This document shows positions 42,843 through 52,937 of a stretch of DNA of 64,000 nucleotides, piece after piece (within the stretch, counting starts at the first letter, position 1; each line of letters begins with the position of its first letter). Made by a program: the position numbers and the translations under genes. Source of the DNA: Treponema primitia ZAS-2 (GTDB taxonomy: Bacteria > Spirochaetota > Spirochaetia > Treponematales > Breznakiellaceae); the NCBI RefSeq assembly GCF_000214375.1, contig NC_015578.1, positions 186,001 through 250,000 on the forward strand, in the 5' to 3' direction. The notes under the pieces were generated by a model, which saw nothing but the letters and a program-made list of their open reading frames with translations, ran no database searches and was not told the origin of the DNA.

Positions 42843-42947
42843 TAAACGCTCCTTGGAAGCTATTTCTTTATATCTAGTACTAATATCCGTCTTTTAGAGA
42901 GCTTATTCAATATAATTCGAGGGACTTTCAAGATTTCCCAGGTTTTG

Positions 42948-42953
42948 TATAAT
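42948..42953 (+). promoter_or_regulatory. -10 of the exported-protein operon
   Basis: TATAAT with TTTCAA 16 nt upstream. Start expected near 42960, leaving about 25 nt of leader with AAGGGG before the GTG at 42985. Confidence 0.55.
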
Positions 42954-42984
42954 ATAGTAGAGAAATACGTAAAGGGGATCTTCA

Positions 42985-45918
42985 GTGAAAAGGTTAGGAT
43001 TCTTGTTTTCTTTCAATTTTATTGGAGTCGCGGCGATTCTCATGGCTTTTCTAGTCGCTTCCTGCGATCTTTTTATGAATAAACCGGAAAGGAATATTAG
43101 AGACGATATTAAGACCACAGTGGAGATCGCCAATGCGCCTATAATAAGCGTGACCGTGGAAGCGGTTCCTGCGGCAGCCGGAAGGACTAACCCGGAAGGG
43201 GCGCATACGGAAAAGCAGAGGGTGCCTTTTACTGTCAGCTTTATCATCAGTGATGAATACTCATTTATCACCTGGCAAGCGTGGCAGCAGGTAAATGGCG
43301 TGGAGACCCTGCTATCCGGGGATCAGGTGCAGTTCAGCGCCACAGGAAATGAAAATTTTGAAACCCAGGTAACCATTATCAATACCGGCAGCGCCATCAG
43401 TGTCCGGCCCCTGGTGATTGCCCGGCCCCGGATGGTCTTTAACAACCTGCCGGGCGGGGAATACCCCCGGACGGTTACCAATTACCCGGTCCGCATCTGG
43501 TTTGCCGAGCCCTTGTCCCGGGAATCCCTTTTGGATCCGGCTAATTCGATTAACTATAAGAATATCTCCGTCACCGGGAAGGGCCGGTTCGGGGCGGATC
43601 CCGAAATTGATCTGAAAGGCTATTTCAACCTGGGCTTGAATGATGACGGAACCCTGCTTACCTTAAAGGTAAATACGGATAAGGGCTATATAGGGCTTCC
43701 CGGTAATACCAATGTGACCATAACCCTGGAGACCGGGATCCTAACCGGGGGTGAACACGGGGTTTCCCTGCTCAATCCGGTGGTTCTGCACTATGGGGTG
43801 GGGGATAAGCCGGACCGGGATCCCCCGGTGGTGGAAATACTCCGGGGCTTCTTTCAAAGCGGGGGAAGCGACAAGATGATCGATGATGGGGATAGTTTCC
43901 GATTTGTCTACGATGGTTCCTATACTTTTTCCGTTGAGGCCCCAACGCGGCTGGCGCCGTTGGATGCAAACGGTAAAGCCACGGCCATTTATTTGGTTTT
44001 TAAGGCCTATGACGAACTGGGGGAGATACAGGGCGTTACGGTGAGCGAAAACCGTATCTATGACCTTGAAGGGGGGAATCCGGTATACGAAACGGATACT
44101 GAAAATGTTACGGTTTACCAGGATTACGATCAATTCCACGAATCCCTGCCCCTGGATCAGATGGCTACGTATCAATCCCTTCTATCCCCCGGCGAATCGC
44201 CGCCCCTGGTTGTACGGCATGTAATCAAATCCGCCGAAGACGGTATCCTAGACCTCATCATCCTGCCCGAGGACTCGGTGGGGAACCGGGCGGATCCCAT
44301 GGCAGCCTATGAGCCGTTCCAGGCCCCCCAGAGGATACGGGTGGCATTGGATTTCCCGCCGGACCCGGTAAAATCCCTTACCGGGGAATACAAAGAGCCC
44401 AATCTGGAAATCTCCTGGGCCAATCCCCAGGCAAAGGATCTGGCTGAAATCCGGCTGAGCTACAGGAATAACAGTGCCGGGACCCCGGAGGAAACGATTG
44501 TCCTGCCGCCGGTTTCGGTAGACTATCCCATCGGTGTTGTTAAGGGTAACAATTATACTATACGCCTCACGGCGGTAGATCATGGGGACAAGGAATCCAG
44601 CCCGGAGGAAATAACCATGACGGCTTCGGCGCCTCCGGTGGCTACGTATCGGATACGGGCAACGGCCTCCGCCGGAGGAAGGGTCTCCGCCAACCCGATA
44701 CGATCCGCCGAAGGCGGCCTGGTGACCCTCACGGCAACGCCGGACAGGGGATACCGGTTCAGGGGCGGCTCCTTAAGCGCAAAGCTGGCTGAAGACGGCG
44801 CATCGATACCTCTAAGCGGCAATACCTTTACTATGCCCGCTGGGGACGTTGAAGTAAGCGCCGGGTTTGAAGCTGATGAATATGCGATTACCGGCTTCAA
44901 TGCCAACGGAGGAACCATTTCTGCGGTTCCTGCGGGAACGAGGATCACTGCGGGAAAAACAGTTACCCTGACCGTAACGCCGGACCCGGGGAATGTGCTG
45001 AAAACCCTGGCAGTAAAACGGACCGATACCAATGGGGCGGTGATGGTTAGCGGCTACAACAATGTCTATACCTTCACCATGCCCGCTGGGAATGTTGAAC
45101 TAAGCGCCCTGTTTGAGCCCTTGCCATCGAATGCCTATCTGATAAATATGGCTCCCTGGATCAACGGGGGATTCATCAGCTCCCCATTGAATTACGGCAT
45201 TGCCGGCTCTTTGATTACTCTGACGGTAAAGCCTGTTTCCGGTTTTCAGATAAAGCCCAATGCTAGGCCGACGGTAACCCGCACTGACACTAATGTAAAG
45301 CTGCCGGTGTACGGCGCTACCGGCGCTACTGCCTATACCTTCACCATGCCCGCTGCCGCAGTTGAACTAAGCGCCGAGTTTGAGGGGCTTCCCATTACGA
45401 TACAATCGCCCCCCAATAAAACGGCTTTTAATTTGGGGCATACTTTGACCGAGGCGGACCTTGAGGGCCTTGTGGTAGCTGCGGTTAATACCAATGGAAG
45501 CTCCCAGCCCTTACCGATTGCCCTGAACAATATTTCAGGGTTTAACAGCAATGTTTCCGGCGTCCAGACCCTGACGGTCACGGTCAACGGGAAGACCGCG
45601 AGCTTTACGGTAACCATAAGAGATCAGGGAAACATCAGTATCGATCTGGACGATCCTAACCTGGGACTGCCCAAAGATATTGTCATTTCTAAAACCAGCG
45701 CAGCTCCCAACCCAAAGACCGTAACTGTTTCGGTGTACGGAACCTATACCGCCTATAACTGGTACGTTAATAATACTGAGATCAGTGATTCAAAAGACCG
45801 CCCAATACTGATTCTGGATGCGTCTAAATATCCCCTGGGGAGAAACTACCTCCGAGTGGAGGTGCGGAAAGGGAATGTTTACTATTCCCGGGAAATTGAC
45901 TTTAAGGTTGAAGGGTAA
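42985..45918 (+). CDS. 977-aa lipoprotein with Ig-like and TFTMPAG repeats
   Basis: First gene of a six-gene exported-protein operon. GTG start with AAGGGG upstream; signal peptide with lipobox LVASC near residue 27. Residues 30-280 are a domain shared with the 278-aa protein encoded at 52938. About 440-530 resembles a fibronectin-like domain (ISWANPQAKDLAEIRLSYRN). Then three repeats each ending TFTMPA..VE.SA.FE (about 555-635, 636-715, 716-805), of the kind found in large bacterial surface proteins. A Big-type domain (about 810-880) and a C-terminal domain (885-977) follow. Likely anchored in the outer membrane or periplasmic face and projecting outward; function unknown. The next gene begins 7 nt after its stop. 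Confidence 0.82.
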   Translation: MKRLGFLFSFNFIGVAAILMAFLVASCDLFMNKPERNIRDDIKTTVEIANAPIISVTVEAVPAAAGRTNPEGAHTEKQRVPFTVSFIISDEYSFITWQAWQQVNGVETLLSGDQVQFSATGNENFETQVTIINTGSAISVRPLVIARPRMVFNNLPGGEYPRTVTNYPVRIWFAEPLSRESLLDPANSINYKNISVTGKGRFGADPEIDLKGYFNLGLNDDGTLLTLKVNTDKGYIGLPGNTNVTITLETGILTGGEHGVSLLNPVVLHYGVGDKPDRDPPVVEILRGFFQSGGSDKMIDDGDSFRFVYDGSYTFSVEAPTRLAPLDANGKATAIYLVFKAYDELGEIQGVTVSENRIYDLEGGNPVYETDTENVTVYQDYDQFHESLPLDQMATYQSLLSPGESPPLVVRHVIKSAEDGILDLIILPEDSVGNRADPMAAYEPFQAPQRIRVALDFPPDPVKSLTGEYKEPNLEISWANPQAKDLAEIRLSYRNNSAGTPEETIVLPPVSVDYPIGVVKGNNYTIRLTAVDHGDKESSPEEITMTASAPPVATYRIRATASAGGRVSANPIRSAEGGLVTLTATPDRGYRFRGGSLSAKLAEDGASIPLSGNTFTMPAGDVEVSAGFEADEYAITGFNANGGTISAVPAGTRITAGKTVTLTVTPDPGNVLKTLAVKRTDTNGAVMVSGYNNVYTFTMPAGNVELSALFEPLPSNAYLINMAPWINGGFISSPLNYGIAGSLITLTVKPVSGFQIKPNARPTVTRTDTNVKLPVYGATGATAYTFTMPAAAVELSAEFEGLPITIQSPPNKTAFNLGHTLTEADLEGLVVAAVNTNGSSQPLPIALNNISGFNSNVSGVQTLTVTVNGKTASFTVTIRDQGNISIDLDDPNLGLPKDIVISKTSAAPNPKTVTVSVYGTYTAYNWYVNNTEISDSKDRPILILDASKYPLGRNYLRVEVRKGNVYYSREIDFKVEG

Positions 45919-45925
45919 GGAAAAT

Positions 45926-48900
45926 ATGAAAACTAGAATGCTACCAATCGCCTTTATAGCGCTCATTCTCGCAGGATGCTCTAACCCTTTGACAAGCCCC
46001 CGGAAGGAAAACCCTTGGACCCCGGGCGCCGGGCCGGGAACGGGCCAAGTTCGGGTTATCATCGACAATAGAAACAGTACTGCCCCCAGGACCATTGTCC
46101 CTCAGGACCCAGACTTTGTTTATACCCTCAGTTTTACTAAGGGCGGCGTGACCGAGGAATTCCCGGTAGAAAACCCCGGCGGGCAGATCGTGGACTTAGA
46201 ACTGGGCGCCTGGACCCTCAGGGTACAGGGAACGAAAGATGGGGAAAAGGTCGCCGAATCGGATGACATTTCGGTGAACCTGGGGGCAGCCGGTTCCTCC
46301 CAGGAGATCCGGGCGCTGATCCACCCGGCAACAGGAGCGGGGACAAGCGGCGGCAGTTTCAAATATGATATTATTTTTTCAGACATCAGCAGTATTACTA
46401 ATGCAAAACTGACCCTTACCCGGCTGAGTGATTTAACTGTGACAACGATCTCCAATTTAGCAACCAACGGCGCAGGAACACTGTCGGCCCTGGAAAGCGG
46501 GTATTACCGCCTGAAAGTGGAACTTACCCGGGACAGGCAGACTGCGGTTCGGGGTGACATAGTCCACATTTATCCTAAAATCGAAACTTTTCAGAGCTAC
46601 ATCTTTACTGCGGATGATTTCGCTCCGGGAATTTTCCTGGCAGGCCGGGTGATCCATTCATTTATCGGTTATACTGCGGAAGAGATACAGTTTTTTAACA
46701 ATGACAGCCATAACCTTATCGGAAGCGCCACTATTGACAGTCAGGGGAATTGGGCTGGGGTTATTTCCGGGACGCCAAATTGGGTTTGGTACAAGGTGAG
46801 ATTTTCCGGAACCGGCGGGGAGAGCTATTACAGCAGCGAGCAAAGGTATCCCCAGACAGGGGACCTGGATTTGGCTGGGGTAGAAAACATCCAATTGTAT
46901 CCGGAATTCGAGGGTATGATAAATATTGAAGGGGTTATAAGCTCAGGCCCCCTGGGCCTCTCTTTCTCAGGGGAACTCCGGACTGCTGATTCCGGCGGTG
47001 ATGTGGAAATCAGTATTAGTAACCCCAGGAACGATACTGTGACCTGGAGCGGGGCTATCACCGATGCCTGGGGAAGCCGGCAGGCTCTGACCCTTTCTGA
47101 TGGCATCAGCGGCAAATCTTACCGCAGATTTACTGCCCCCACCCAGGCGGGACTGTATACGGTCACCATGGCGGCGGCCCTTAACGACCGGGTCTATTCC
47201 GGGTCTTTCCCCCTGTATGTCTGGGGTCAGGGTGAACTAGGGCCGGAGGAAGTGTATGATTGGGCTGGTTTAAGTAACGCCATTGTATCCATGGCGGGCG
47301 CTAGCAAGATTGTTATTATTAAAAACTCTTTCCCCTTTTCGGGAAAAATTACCATAACAGGCGGTACCTTTACCATTATCGCAGCGAAGCCAATAGTTTT
47401 AATCCGGGCTAGTGATAATGGACCTTTTTTTGAACTGAGCAATGGGGGAGAACTTATCCTTGGCTTGCCGGGCAGCGGCGGGACGCTAACCCTGGATGGT
47501 TATTCCGCTTCAGCTATTAATTATCCTATTATTAATGTAAACGGAGGCCATTTTACTCTGAATGCCAATGCGGCATTACAGGGGAATACCAATACATATA
47601 CTTCTGGTTTTGGTGAAAATGGGGGAGGCGCGGTAATTGTTGAAGGCGGAATCTTTACTATGAATGGCGGGAGCATCAGTGGAAATGCCGCTAATGAGAC
47701 CACCGACGGCAGCAGCGGCGGCGGCGGCGTGCTTGTGGTTAACACCGGCAGCTTCATTATGAACGGCGGCGTTATCAGCGGAAATACCACCAATCAGAGC
47801 GGCGGCGGAGTATTAGTGGATTCAGGCAGCTTCACCATGAACGGCGGCCTCATCAACGGGAATGCCGCCATCAGCAAAAATACAGCCACTGGCGAAAATT
47901 CCGGCAGTGGCGGCGGGGTGTCAGCGCTTAGAGGCAGCTTCACCATAAACGACGGCGCCATCAGCGGGAATGCCGTCAGGAAAAAGGGCGGTGGAGCGTA
48001 TATTTTCAGCAATACATTCATCATGAACGGAGGAAGCATCAGCGGGAACACAGCCAGCGGAGGGATTTACGGCAGCCTGGGCGGCGGGATATATGTAAGG
48101 GAATCACGATTCACCTTGAATGACGGGTTTATAGACGAAAACCAGGCTGAGCGAGGCGGCGGAATTGTAATTGAAGGAATTTCAAACGTTCCGACCATCT
48201 TCACCATGAACAACGGAAGTATCCGGCGTAATAGGGCGGAGAAACATGGCGGCGGGATAGAGATATTGGGGACGAGAATTTCGGTTACCATAAACGGCGG
48301 CGCGGTGGAGGAAAATACGGCGGAGGGCAGCGGCGGCGGAATTCTGGTGGGCGGCTATAACGCTTCGGTCACCATGAACGGCGGCGCGGTGAGCAATAAT
48401 ACGGCGATGGGCAGCGGCGGCGGAATCCTGGTGGGGGAGTCTAATGTGGACGCCGAGAGTCGTTCACAAAGTGGTACCTTTACTTTAAAAAATGGGAGCA
48501 TCACTAATAATAGGGCAAGCATTGGCAGCGCCGTATATTTAGGGGGGGTCCCATGGGGCGCCCTGCATATACCCAGTACGGCGAATGGCTTTATCGCCAC
48601 AGGTGGGGTCATTAGTGGGAATAAGAATACAAGTACGAGCAGCCTTGAAGATACCCCGCGTTTCGGCGTTTATATACAGTATGGGAACTATTTTAGCATG
48701 GAAGGCGGATTCTTATTTGGGAAGGATAATTATTTTTATCTGAGCAATGGCGCGAACCTTTCCCTTACGGGAACAAGTGCCCTTGCCGCAGAGAAAATCT
48801 CCATAGAACCGGAAATTTCCGCTCCGGGTACGGTACTGGTCGATGGGCCCAAAGCCCTGCTGGACTTAGACAAATTTGCCTATTTTAGCCCGGGCGCCAA

Positions 48901-48967
48901 TAAAGAGCTGGAAGTAATCAATACTGTAAATGTTTATGGCGCCATTGTAATTAAAGGGGGAGAATGA
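45926..48967 (+). CDS. beta-helix repeat lipoprotein 1
   Basis: A 1013-aa lipoprotein (lipobox ILAGC, Cys near residue 17). Residues 25-400 contain beta-sandwich-like domains (QVRVIIDNRNSTAPRTIVPQ, then repeated strand patterns). Residues about 570-880 are a run of about ten imperfect repeats with core FTMNGGSISGNTA and GGGV, predicted to form a right-handed parallel beta-helix like autotransporters and chlamydial Pmp proteins. ATG 45926 follows AAGGAAAA. Its TGA is one base from the next gene's ATG, so the two are translationally coupled. No catalytic motif seen; adhesion or polysaccharide binding is a guess. Confidence 0.82.
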   Translation: MKTRMLPIAFIALILAGCSNPLTSPRKENPWTPGAGPGTGQVRVIIDNRNSTAPRTIVPQDPDFVYTLSFTKGGVTEEFPVENPGGQIVDLELGAWTLRVQGTKDGEKVAESDDISVNLGAAGSSQEIRALIHPATGAGTSGGSFKYDIIFSDISSITNAKLTLTRLSDLTVTTISNLATNGAGTLSALESGYYRLKVELTRDRQTAVRGDIVHIYPKIETFQSYIFTADDFAPGIFLAGRVIHSFIGYTAEEIQFFNNDSHNLIGSATIDSQGNWAGVISGTPNWVWYKVRFSGTGGESYYSSEQRYPQTGDLDLAGVENIQLYPEFEGMINIEGVISSGPLGLSFSGELRTADSGGDVEISISNPRNDTVTWSGAITDAWGSRQALTLSDGISGKSYRRFTAPTQAGLYTVTMAAALNDRVYSGSFPLYVWGQGELGPEEVYDWAGLSNAIVSMAGASKIVIIKNSFPFSGKITITGGTFTIIAAKPIVLIRASDNGPFFELSNGGELILGLPGSGGTLTLDGYSASAINYPIINVNGGHFTLNANAALQGNTNTYTSGFGENGGGAVIVEGGIFTMNGGSISGNAANETTDGSSGGGGVLVVNTGSFIMNGGVISGNTTNQSGGGVLVDSGSFTMNGGLINGNAAISKNTATGENSGSGGGVSALRGSFTINDGAISGNAVRKKGGGAYIFSNTFIMNGGSISGNTASGGIYGSLGGGIYVRESRFTLNDGFIDENQAERGGGIVIEGISNVPTIFTMNNGSIRRNRAEKHGGGIEILGTRISVTINGGAVEENTAEGSGGGILVGGYNASVTMNGGAVSNNTAMGSGGGILVGESNVDAESRSQSGTFTLKNGSITNNRASIGSAVYLGGVPWGALHIPSTANGFIATGGVISGNKNTSTSSLEDTPRFGVYIQYGNYFSMEGGFLFGKDNYFYLSNGANLSLTGTSALAAEKISIEPEISAPGTVLVDGPKALLDLDKFAYFSPGANKELEVINTVNVYGAIVIKGGE
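47640..48560 (+). repeat. GGxISGNTA beta-helix coding repeats, block 1
   Basis: Roughly ten irregular repeats of 60-100 bp encoding the turn-strand pattern FTMNGG.ISGN.A...GGG. G+C-rich GGCGGC runs recur, which could favour slippage or recombination with the second block at about 50590-51830. Confidence 0.75.
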
Positions 48968-48968
48968 T

Positions 48969-51900
48969 ATGGCCACTAAAAAAAGGGTCCCCATTATAAC
49001 GGTCCTGTTTGCGGCTCTGCTTGCCGCTATGCTTATCTCCTGCCAAAACAGCCTACTGGAAGCGCCGGATTCGCCGGAAAACCCGGGGACGGTGATCATA
49101 CAGATAGGCTATCCCGCTGTGCGGACCGCTGTGCCGGACATAAGCTCCGCAGCGGGACTGGGGCTGAACTATAAGATTGTTATCGCCGATGCGACCGGGT
49201 CCGGAAAAATCTATGGAAAAGCCGAAGGACCCGGCAATACCATCACGGTTATTTTGGATGAGCTGCCCGCTGCGGGCAATTACGCCCAGGTAAGCGCAGA
49301 AGGATACCAGGGAGAAACACTGATGTTCCGGGGTATCAGCGAATCCCTGCCCGGGGCAAACCTGAAAAGCCGACCCGTTTCCATCACATTAACCCCGGTA
49401 ATGGAAGGGACAGGCTCGGTGAACCTGACGGTCCAATTCCCCGGCAGCGCCGCCTACTCTGTTGCCCGTGTGGAGGCGGCGCTTTATCTCCCGGGAATAG
49501 GTTACCCCGATGACGCGCCTTTTTCCTCGCAAAGCTTTACCCCCGGCGATAGTCTGGACCTCATTTCCGAGGGAGGCGGGCTGGAGGGGAATAAAATTTT
49601 CCAAATCTCCTTTACCGCTCAGGATGTACCTGCAGGAAATGCGATCCTTTCCCTGCGCTTCTACAACGGGGAGGGGATCCTGATAAAGACCTTTGAAGAT
49701 TTAGGGATACAGATCTGCAAAAACCTTGAAACCAAGACTTGGATTATTGCCGGTAGAGAGGAAGCTATTCTGATGCTTTCGAAGGATGATTTTCTTTCTT
49801 CCGATACGGACCTGGCGAAGGTGAGTATACAGTATAACGGCGCTTTCCTGCTGGCCAACGTTGATGATCTTGTTCCGGGTGACCCGCCTGCGTCTCTCCC
49901 GCTGACCTTTGAATCCGATCAGTATTATTATTCCATAGCCGACTACATCTACACTTCCTCCACTTCTTTTAATTTGTATGTCACCCTTAAAAATCCCGGC
50001 CAGACCCTAAAGGTGTCCTTAAACGGATTACCCCAAGCGCCGGCGTCCTCAATTCCCTCAGAATACTATCGGTTTTATTTTCCTCCGAAAGACCGAAAGC
50101 TGAACCAAATCCTCCTTACAGTTACCACAATGGATGGCTTACACTCCCGGAGCTATACCATTGATTGCATACAAGCAGGTCCGGGAACGGAACAACAGAC
50201 CATGTTTTTTGTGAGCCAAGGTGGTTTAGATACCAATGGCGGGACAAGCCGGGAAGACGGCTTTGCTTCGGTGCAGCATGCGCTTGAGGTGATACATGCC
50301 GTATCCACATCCTCCTGGCCGCAAATGCTCTCCCCAGGCACCGGTCCCGAACCGGCGCTGATCATCGTTTCGGGAATGATCAGCTATACAGCCGGAACCG
50401 TTGGAAACAAAGGCATGATAGATACCAAAGGCATAATATATACCGACGAATACTTAAACCTGCCGCCAATCATACTGCAGGGAAATCCGCAATACCCCGG
50501 AACTATAGATGCCGGGGGAAACAAAAGGGTCCTCTATATTGATGGCTCTACCAGTGTGAATATTACCCTGAAAGAAAATCTTACTCTGACCAATGGTAAC
50601 GCAGTCAGCGACAACGGAATCGGCGGCGGTGTATACGTGGCCGGCGGCGGGCTATATACCCACCGCTTCACCATGGATGGGGGAATCATTGGCAGGTCGG
50701 GCGACGTCAAGAATACGGCGGCAAACGGCGGCGGGGTGGCGGTGGATTCAGGCAGCTTCTTTATCATGAACGGGGGAACTATCAGCGGAAATACTGCGGG
50801 CACAGGCTGCGGGGTATATACAATGGGCAGTTTCACCATGAATGGAGGAACCATCAGCGGGAATACTGCGGGCATAGGCCTTGGTAGCGGTACCGGCGGC
50901 GGTGTATCCGTGGTCGGCGGCAGCTTTGCCATGAGTGGGGGAACCATCAGTGGAAATAAAGCCACCGGCGTTAGTAACAATACTGGTGGCGGGGTATACG
51001 TGGGCAGCGGCAGCTTTACCATGAGCGGGGGAACCGTCAGCGGAAATACTGCGGATAAAGGCGGCGGGGTATTTCTCGCCAATGCCAGCAGTTTTATTTT
51101 GTACGGTGGAACCGTCAGCGGAAATACTGCGGCCACAGGCCTTGGTAGCGGCGGCGGTGTATACAACTACCAGGGTAACTTTACCATGAGCGGGGGAAAT
51201 ATCAGCGGGAATAAAGCCACCGGCGCTAGTAACAATACTGGCGGCGGGATATACAACGACCAGGGTAACTTTACCATGAGTGGGGGAACCATCAGTGGAA
51301 ATGAAGCCGGTTCTGGGGGCGGAATATATTCTACCGGCATCGGCTCCATCTCCACCATGACGGGAGGGGAGATCAGCGGGAATACCGCTTCCGGCTTAGG
51401 CGGCGGGGTGGTTCTTTACGACGCCTTCAACTTGAGCGGGGGAAAGATAGCCGGAAATACTGCACTTCACGGAGGCGGGCTGGCTGTAGAAACCGGCGCT
51501 TTCACCATGGAGGGGGGAAGTGTCAGTGGAAATACCGCCGGCGGGGAAGGAGGAGGAGTACGAAGCTCCACCGCAGGCACATTTACCCTGAAAAGGGGAA
51601 CCGTCAGCGGAAATACTGCGGACAAAGGCGGGGGAGTAGATGTAAATGACACCGGCATTTTTAACATGGATGGGGGAAGCGTCAGCGGAAATACCGCTAC
51701 CGGCGGGGAAGGCGGCGGAGTAAGGTATACCGGCTCAGGTACATTTACCCTGAAAGGGGGAACCATCAGCGAAAATACCGCCACCACGGGCAGCGGGGTT
51801 TATCACAACGGGAATACCTTTTACTTGTCGGACAAAGGGATTGTGGCGGAAAATAACGATGTCTATCTGGCGACGGGTAAAACTATTACCATAAATGATT

Positions 51901-52925
51901 ATCTCAGTACTTATTTCCGCTGGTCTGCGGTGGTCGCTCGCTTAACCCCCGCAAACTATGAGAACTTCACCAATCCTTTGCTCAGTTCTAGTCTAACATT
52001 TTTTCAGGCGTATACGGCGCTGTTCACCATAACTCCCCCTCCGGGAGATGAGAATACCGATAAATACTATATCGGCGATCTCGGCAACTTGAGTAAAATC
52101 CGCAAGGCCCCGCTGAATCAGTTTGTACGGATAAACGGAGGGACGGTCACCGCCAATATTGGCGAGGCACAAGGCCCTTTCGCTAATGCCAGCCCTACCA
52201 CTCCGGTAACAGTAAAAACCTTCATGATGGGAACCACGGAAGTAAGCTATGAACTTTGGTGGACCGTTATGCAACGTAGCGACCCCGGGTATAATTTTGG
52301 CACTAATTATCAGGAAGGTTCTCGTTCCGGCGCTTCTAAAAGGGACCCCACAAGCAGGAGATACGAGCCGGTGACCAATATAAGCTGGGCGGATGCCCTG
52401 GTGTGGTGTAATGCCTACAGCGAATTGACCGGAAGAATGCCAGCATACCGCTACAGCGAAACCTACTCAGTAGACATAAGAAAAAGAGGTCAAACTGTGC
52501 AGAGCTCCTCGACCGTGTCCTCCCCCAGTGATGTCGTTTTGAACGCCTATTATAACGGCTACCGCCTGCCCACCGAAGCGGAGTGGGAATACGCCGCCCG
52601 AGGCGGGCTTGGGGCGGCATCATGGAACTACGATTGGCCTGGCGCTTCGTTGGTCGCCGACTTGGCCTGGTATGCCGCAAATGCCGGTTATACCCACCCG
52701 GTAGCCCAAAAAACCGCCAACTCCCTGGGCCTCTACGATATGGCCGGGAATGTAGCGGAATGGTGCTGGGATGGATACACCGGCAGCAGTGATGATAACC
52801 GAGTCCTTCGCGGAGGTTACTATAACAGCACCGCCGACGGGTTAAAAGTTTCTGCACGGGACAGCGACCATTTTAAGACCACCCCACCCACAAACACGGG
52901 CCTCCGTGTGGTTTACACCCCCTAA
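48969..52925 (+). CDS. beta-helix repeat lipoprotein 2 with C-terminal FGE/C-type-lectin-like domain
   Basis: A 1318-aa lipoprotein (lipobox MLISC, Cys near residue 19). About 265-395 looks like a cadherin-like beta-sandwich (VSIQYNGAFLLANVDDL, VSLNGLP). Residues about 540-955 are beta-helix repeats of FTMSGGTISGNTA type, more regular than in the preceding gene. Residues about 1065-1318 match the SUMF1/FGE-sulfatase fold: MGTTEVSYELWW, VTNISWADALVWCNAYSELTG, YRLPTEAEWEYAARGG, YDMAGNVAEWCWD, VLRGGYYN and a final TGLRVV. The two Cys that define active formylglycine-generating enzyme, expected after RGG, are missing, so a binding role is likelier. The same fold and C-terminal position are used by diversity-generating-retroelement targets such as T. 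denticola TvpA. Confidence 0.85.
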   Translation: MATKKRVPIITVLFAALLAAMLISCQNSLLEAPDSPENPGTVIIQIGYPAVRTAVPDISSAAGLGLNYKIVIADATGSGKIYGKAEGPGNTITVILDELPAAGNYAQVSAEGYQGETLMFRGISESLPGANLKSRPVSITLTPVMEGTGSVNLTVQFPGSAAYSVARVEAALYLPGIGYPDDAPFSSQSFTPGDSLDLISEGGGLEGNKIFQISFTAQDVPAGNAILSLRFYNGEGILIKTFEDLGIQICKNLETKTWIIAGREEAILMLSKDDFLSSDTDLAKVSIQYNGAFLLANVDDLVPGDPPASLPLTFESDQYYYSIADYIYTSSTSFNLYVTLKNPGQTLKVSLNGLPQAPASSIPSEYYRFYFPPKDRKLNQILLTVTTMDGLHSRSYTIDCIQAGPGTEQQTMFFVSQGGLDTNGGTSREDGFASVQHALEVIHAVSTSSWPQMLSPGTGPEPALIIVSGMISYTAGTVGNKGMIDTKGIIYTDEYLNLPPIILQGNPQYPGTIDAGGNKRVLYIDGSTSVNITLKENLTLTNGNAVSDNGIGGGVYVAGGGLYTHRFTMDGGIIGRSGDVKNTAANGGGVAVDSGSFFIMNGGTISGNTAGTGCGVYTMGSFTMNGGTISGNTAGIGLGSGTGGGVSVVGGSFAMSGGTISGNKATGVSNNTGGGVYVGSGSFTMSGGTVSGNTADKGGGVFLANASSFILYGGTVSGNTAATGLGSGGGVYNYQGNFTMSGGNISGNKATGASNNTGGGIYNDQGNFTMSGGTISGNEAGSGGGIYSTGIGSISTMTGGEISGNTASGLGGGVVLYDAFNLSGGKIAGNTALHGGGLAVETGAFTMEGGSVSGNTAGGEGGGVRSSTAGTFTLKRGTVSGNTADKGGGVDVNDTGIFNMDGGSVSGNTATGGEGGGVRYTGSGTFTLKGGTISENTATTGSGVYHNGNTFYLSDKGIVAENNDVYLATGKTITINDYLSTYFRWSAVVARLTPANYENFTNPLLSSSLTFFQAYTALFTITPPPGDENTDKYYIGDLGNLSKIRKAPLNQFVRINGGTVTANIGEAQGPFANASPTTPVTVKTFMMGTTEVSYELWWTVMQRSDPGYNFGTNYQEGSRSGASKRDPTSRRYEPVTNISWADALVWCNAYSELTGRMPAYRYSETYSVDIRKRGQTVQSSSTVSSPSDVVLNAYYNGYRLPTEAEWEYAARGGLGAASWNYDWPGASLVADLAWYAANAGYTHPVAQKTANSLGLYDMAGNVAEWCWDGYTGSSDDNRVLRGGYYNSTADGLKVSARDSDHFKTTPPTNTGLRVVYTP
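50590..51830 (+). repeat. GGTISGNTA beta-helix coding repeats, block 2
   Basis: About fourteen repeats encoding FTMSGG[TN][IV]SGN and GGGV/I turns. Several are nearly identical at DNA level (for example around 50935-50995 and 51180-51250, both followed by AATAAAGCCACCGGCG), indicating recent duplication or gene conversion. Confidence 0.8.
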
Positions 52926-52937
52926 AGGAAGGCGCGG

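Noticed and set aside
41058-42845. 595-codon open frame antisense to ftsH
   Set aside because: ftsH is certain in the other strand; the antisense product has no recognisable domain and no start signals.
47640-51830. Repeats considered as CRISPR or transposon ends
   Set aside because: Irregular, in frame, and encode a beta-helix pattern.
48969-52925. Functional formylglycine-generating enzyme
   Set aside because: The paired catalytic cysteines expected after the RGG motif are absent, and no sulfatase gene is nearby.
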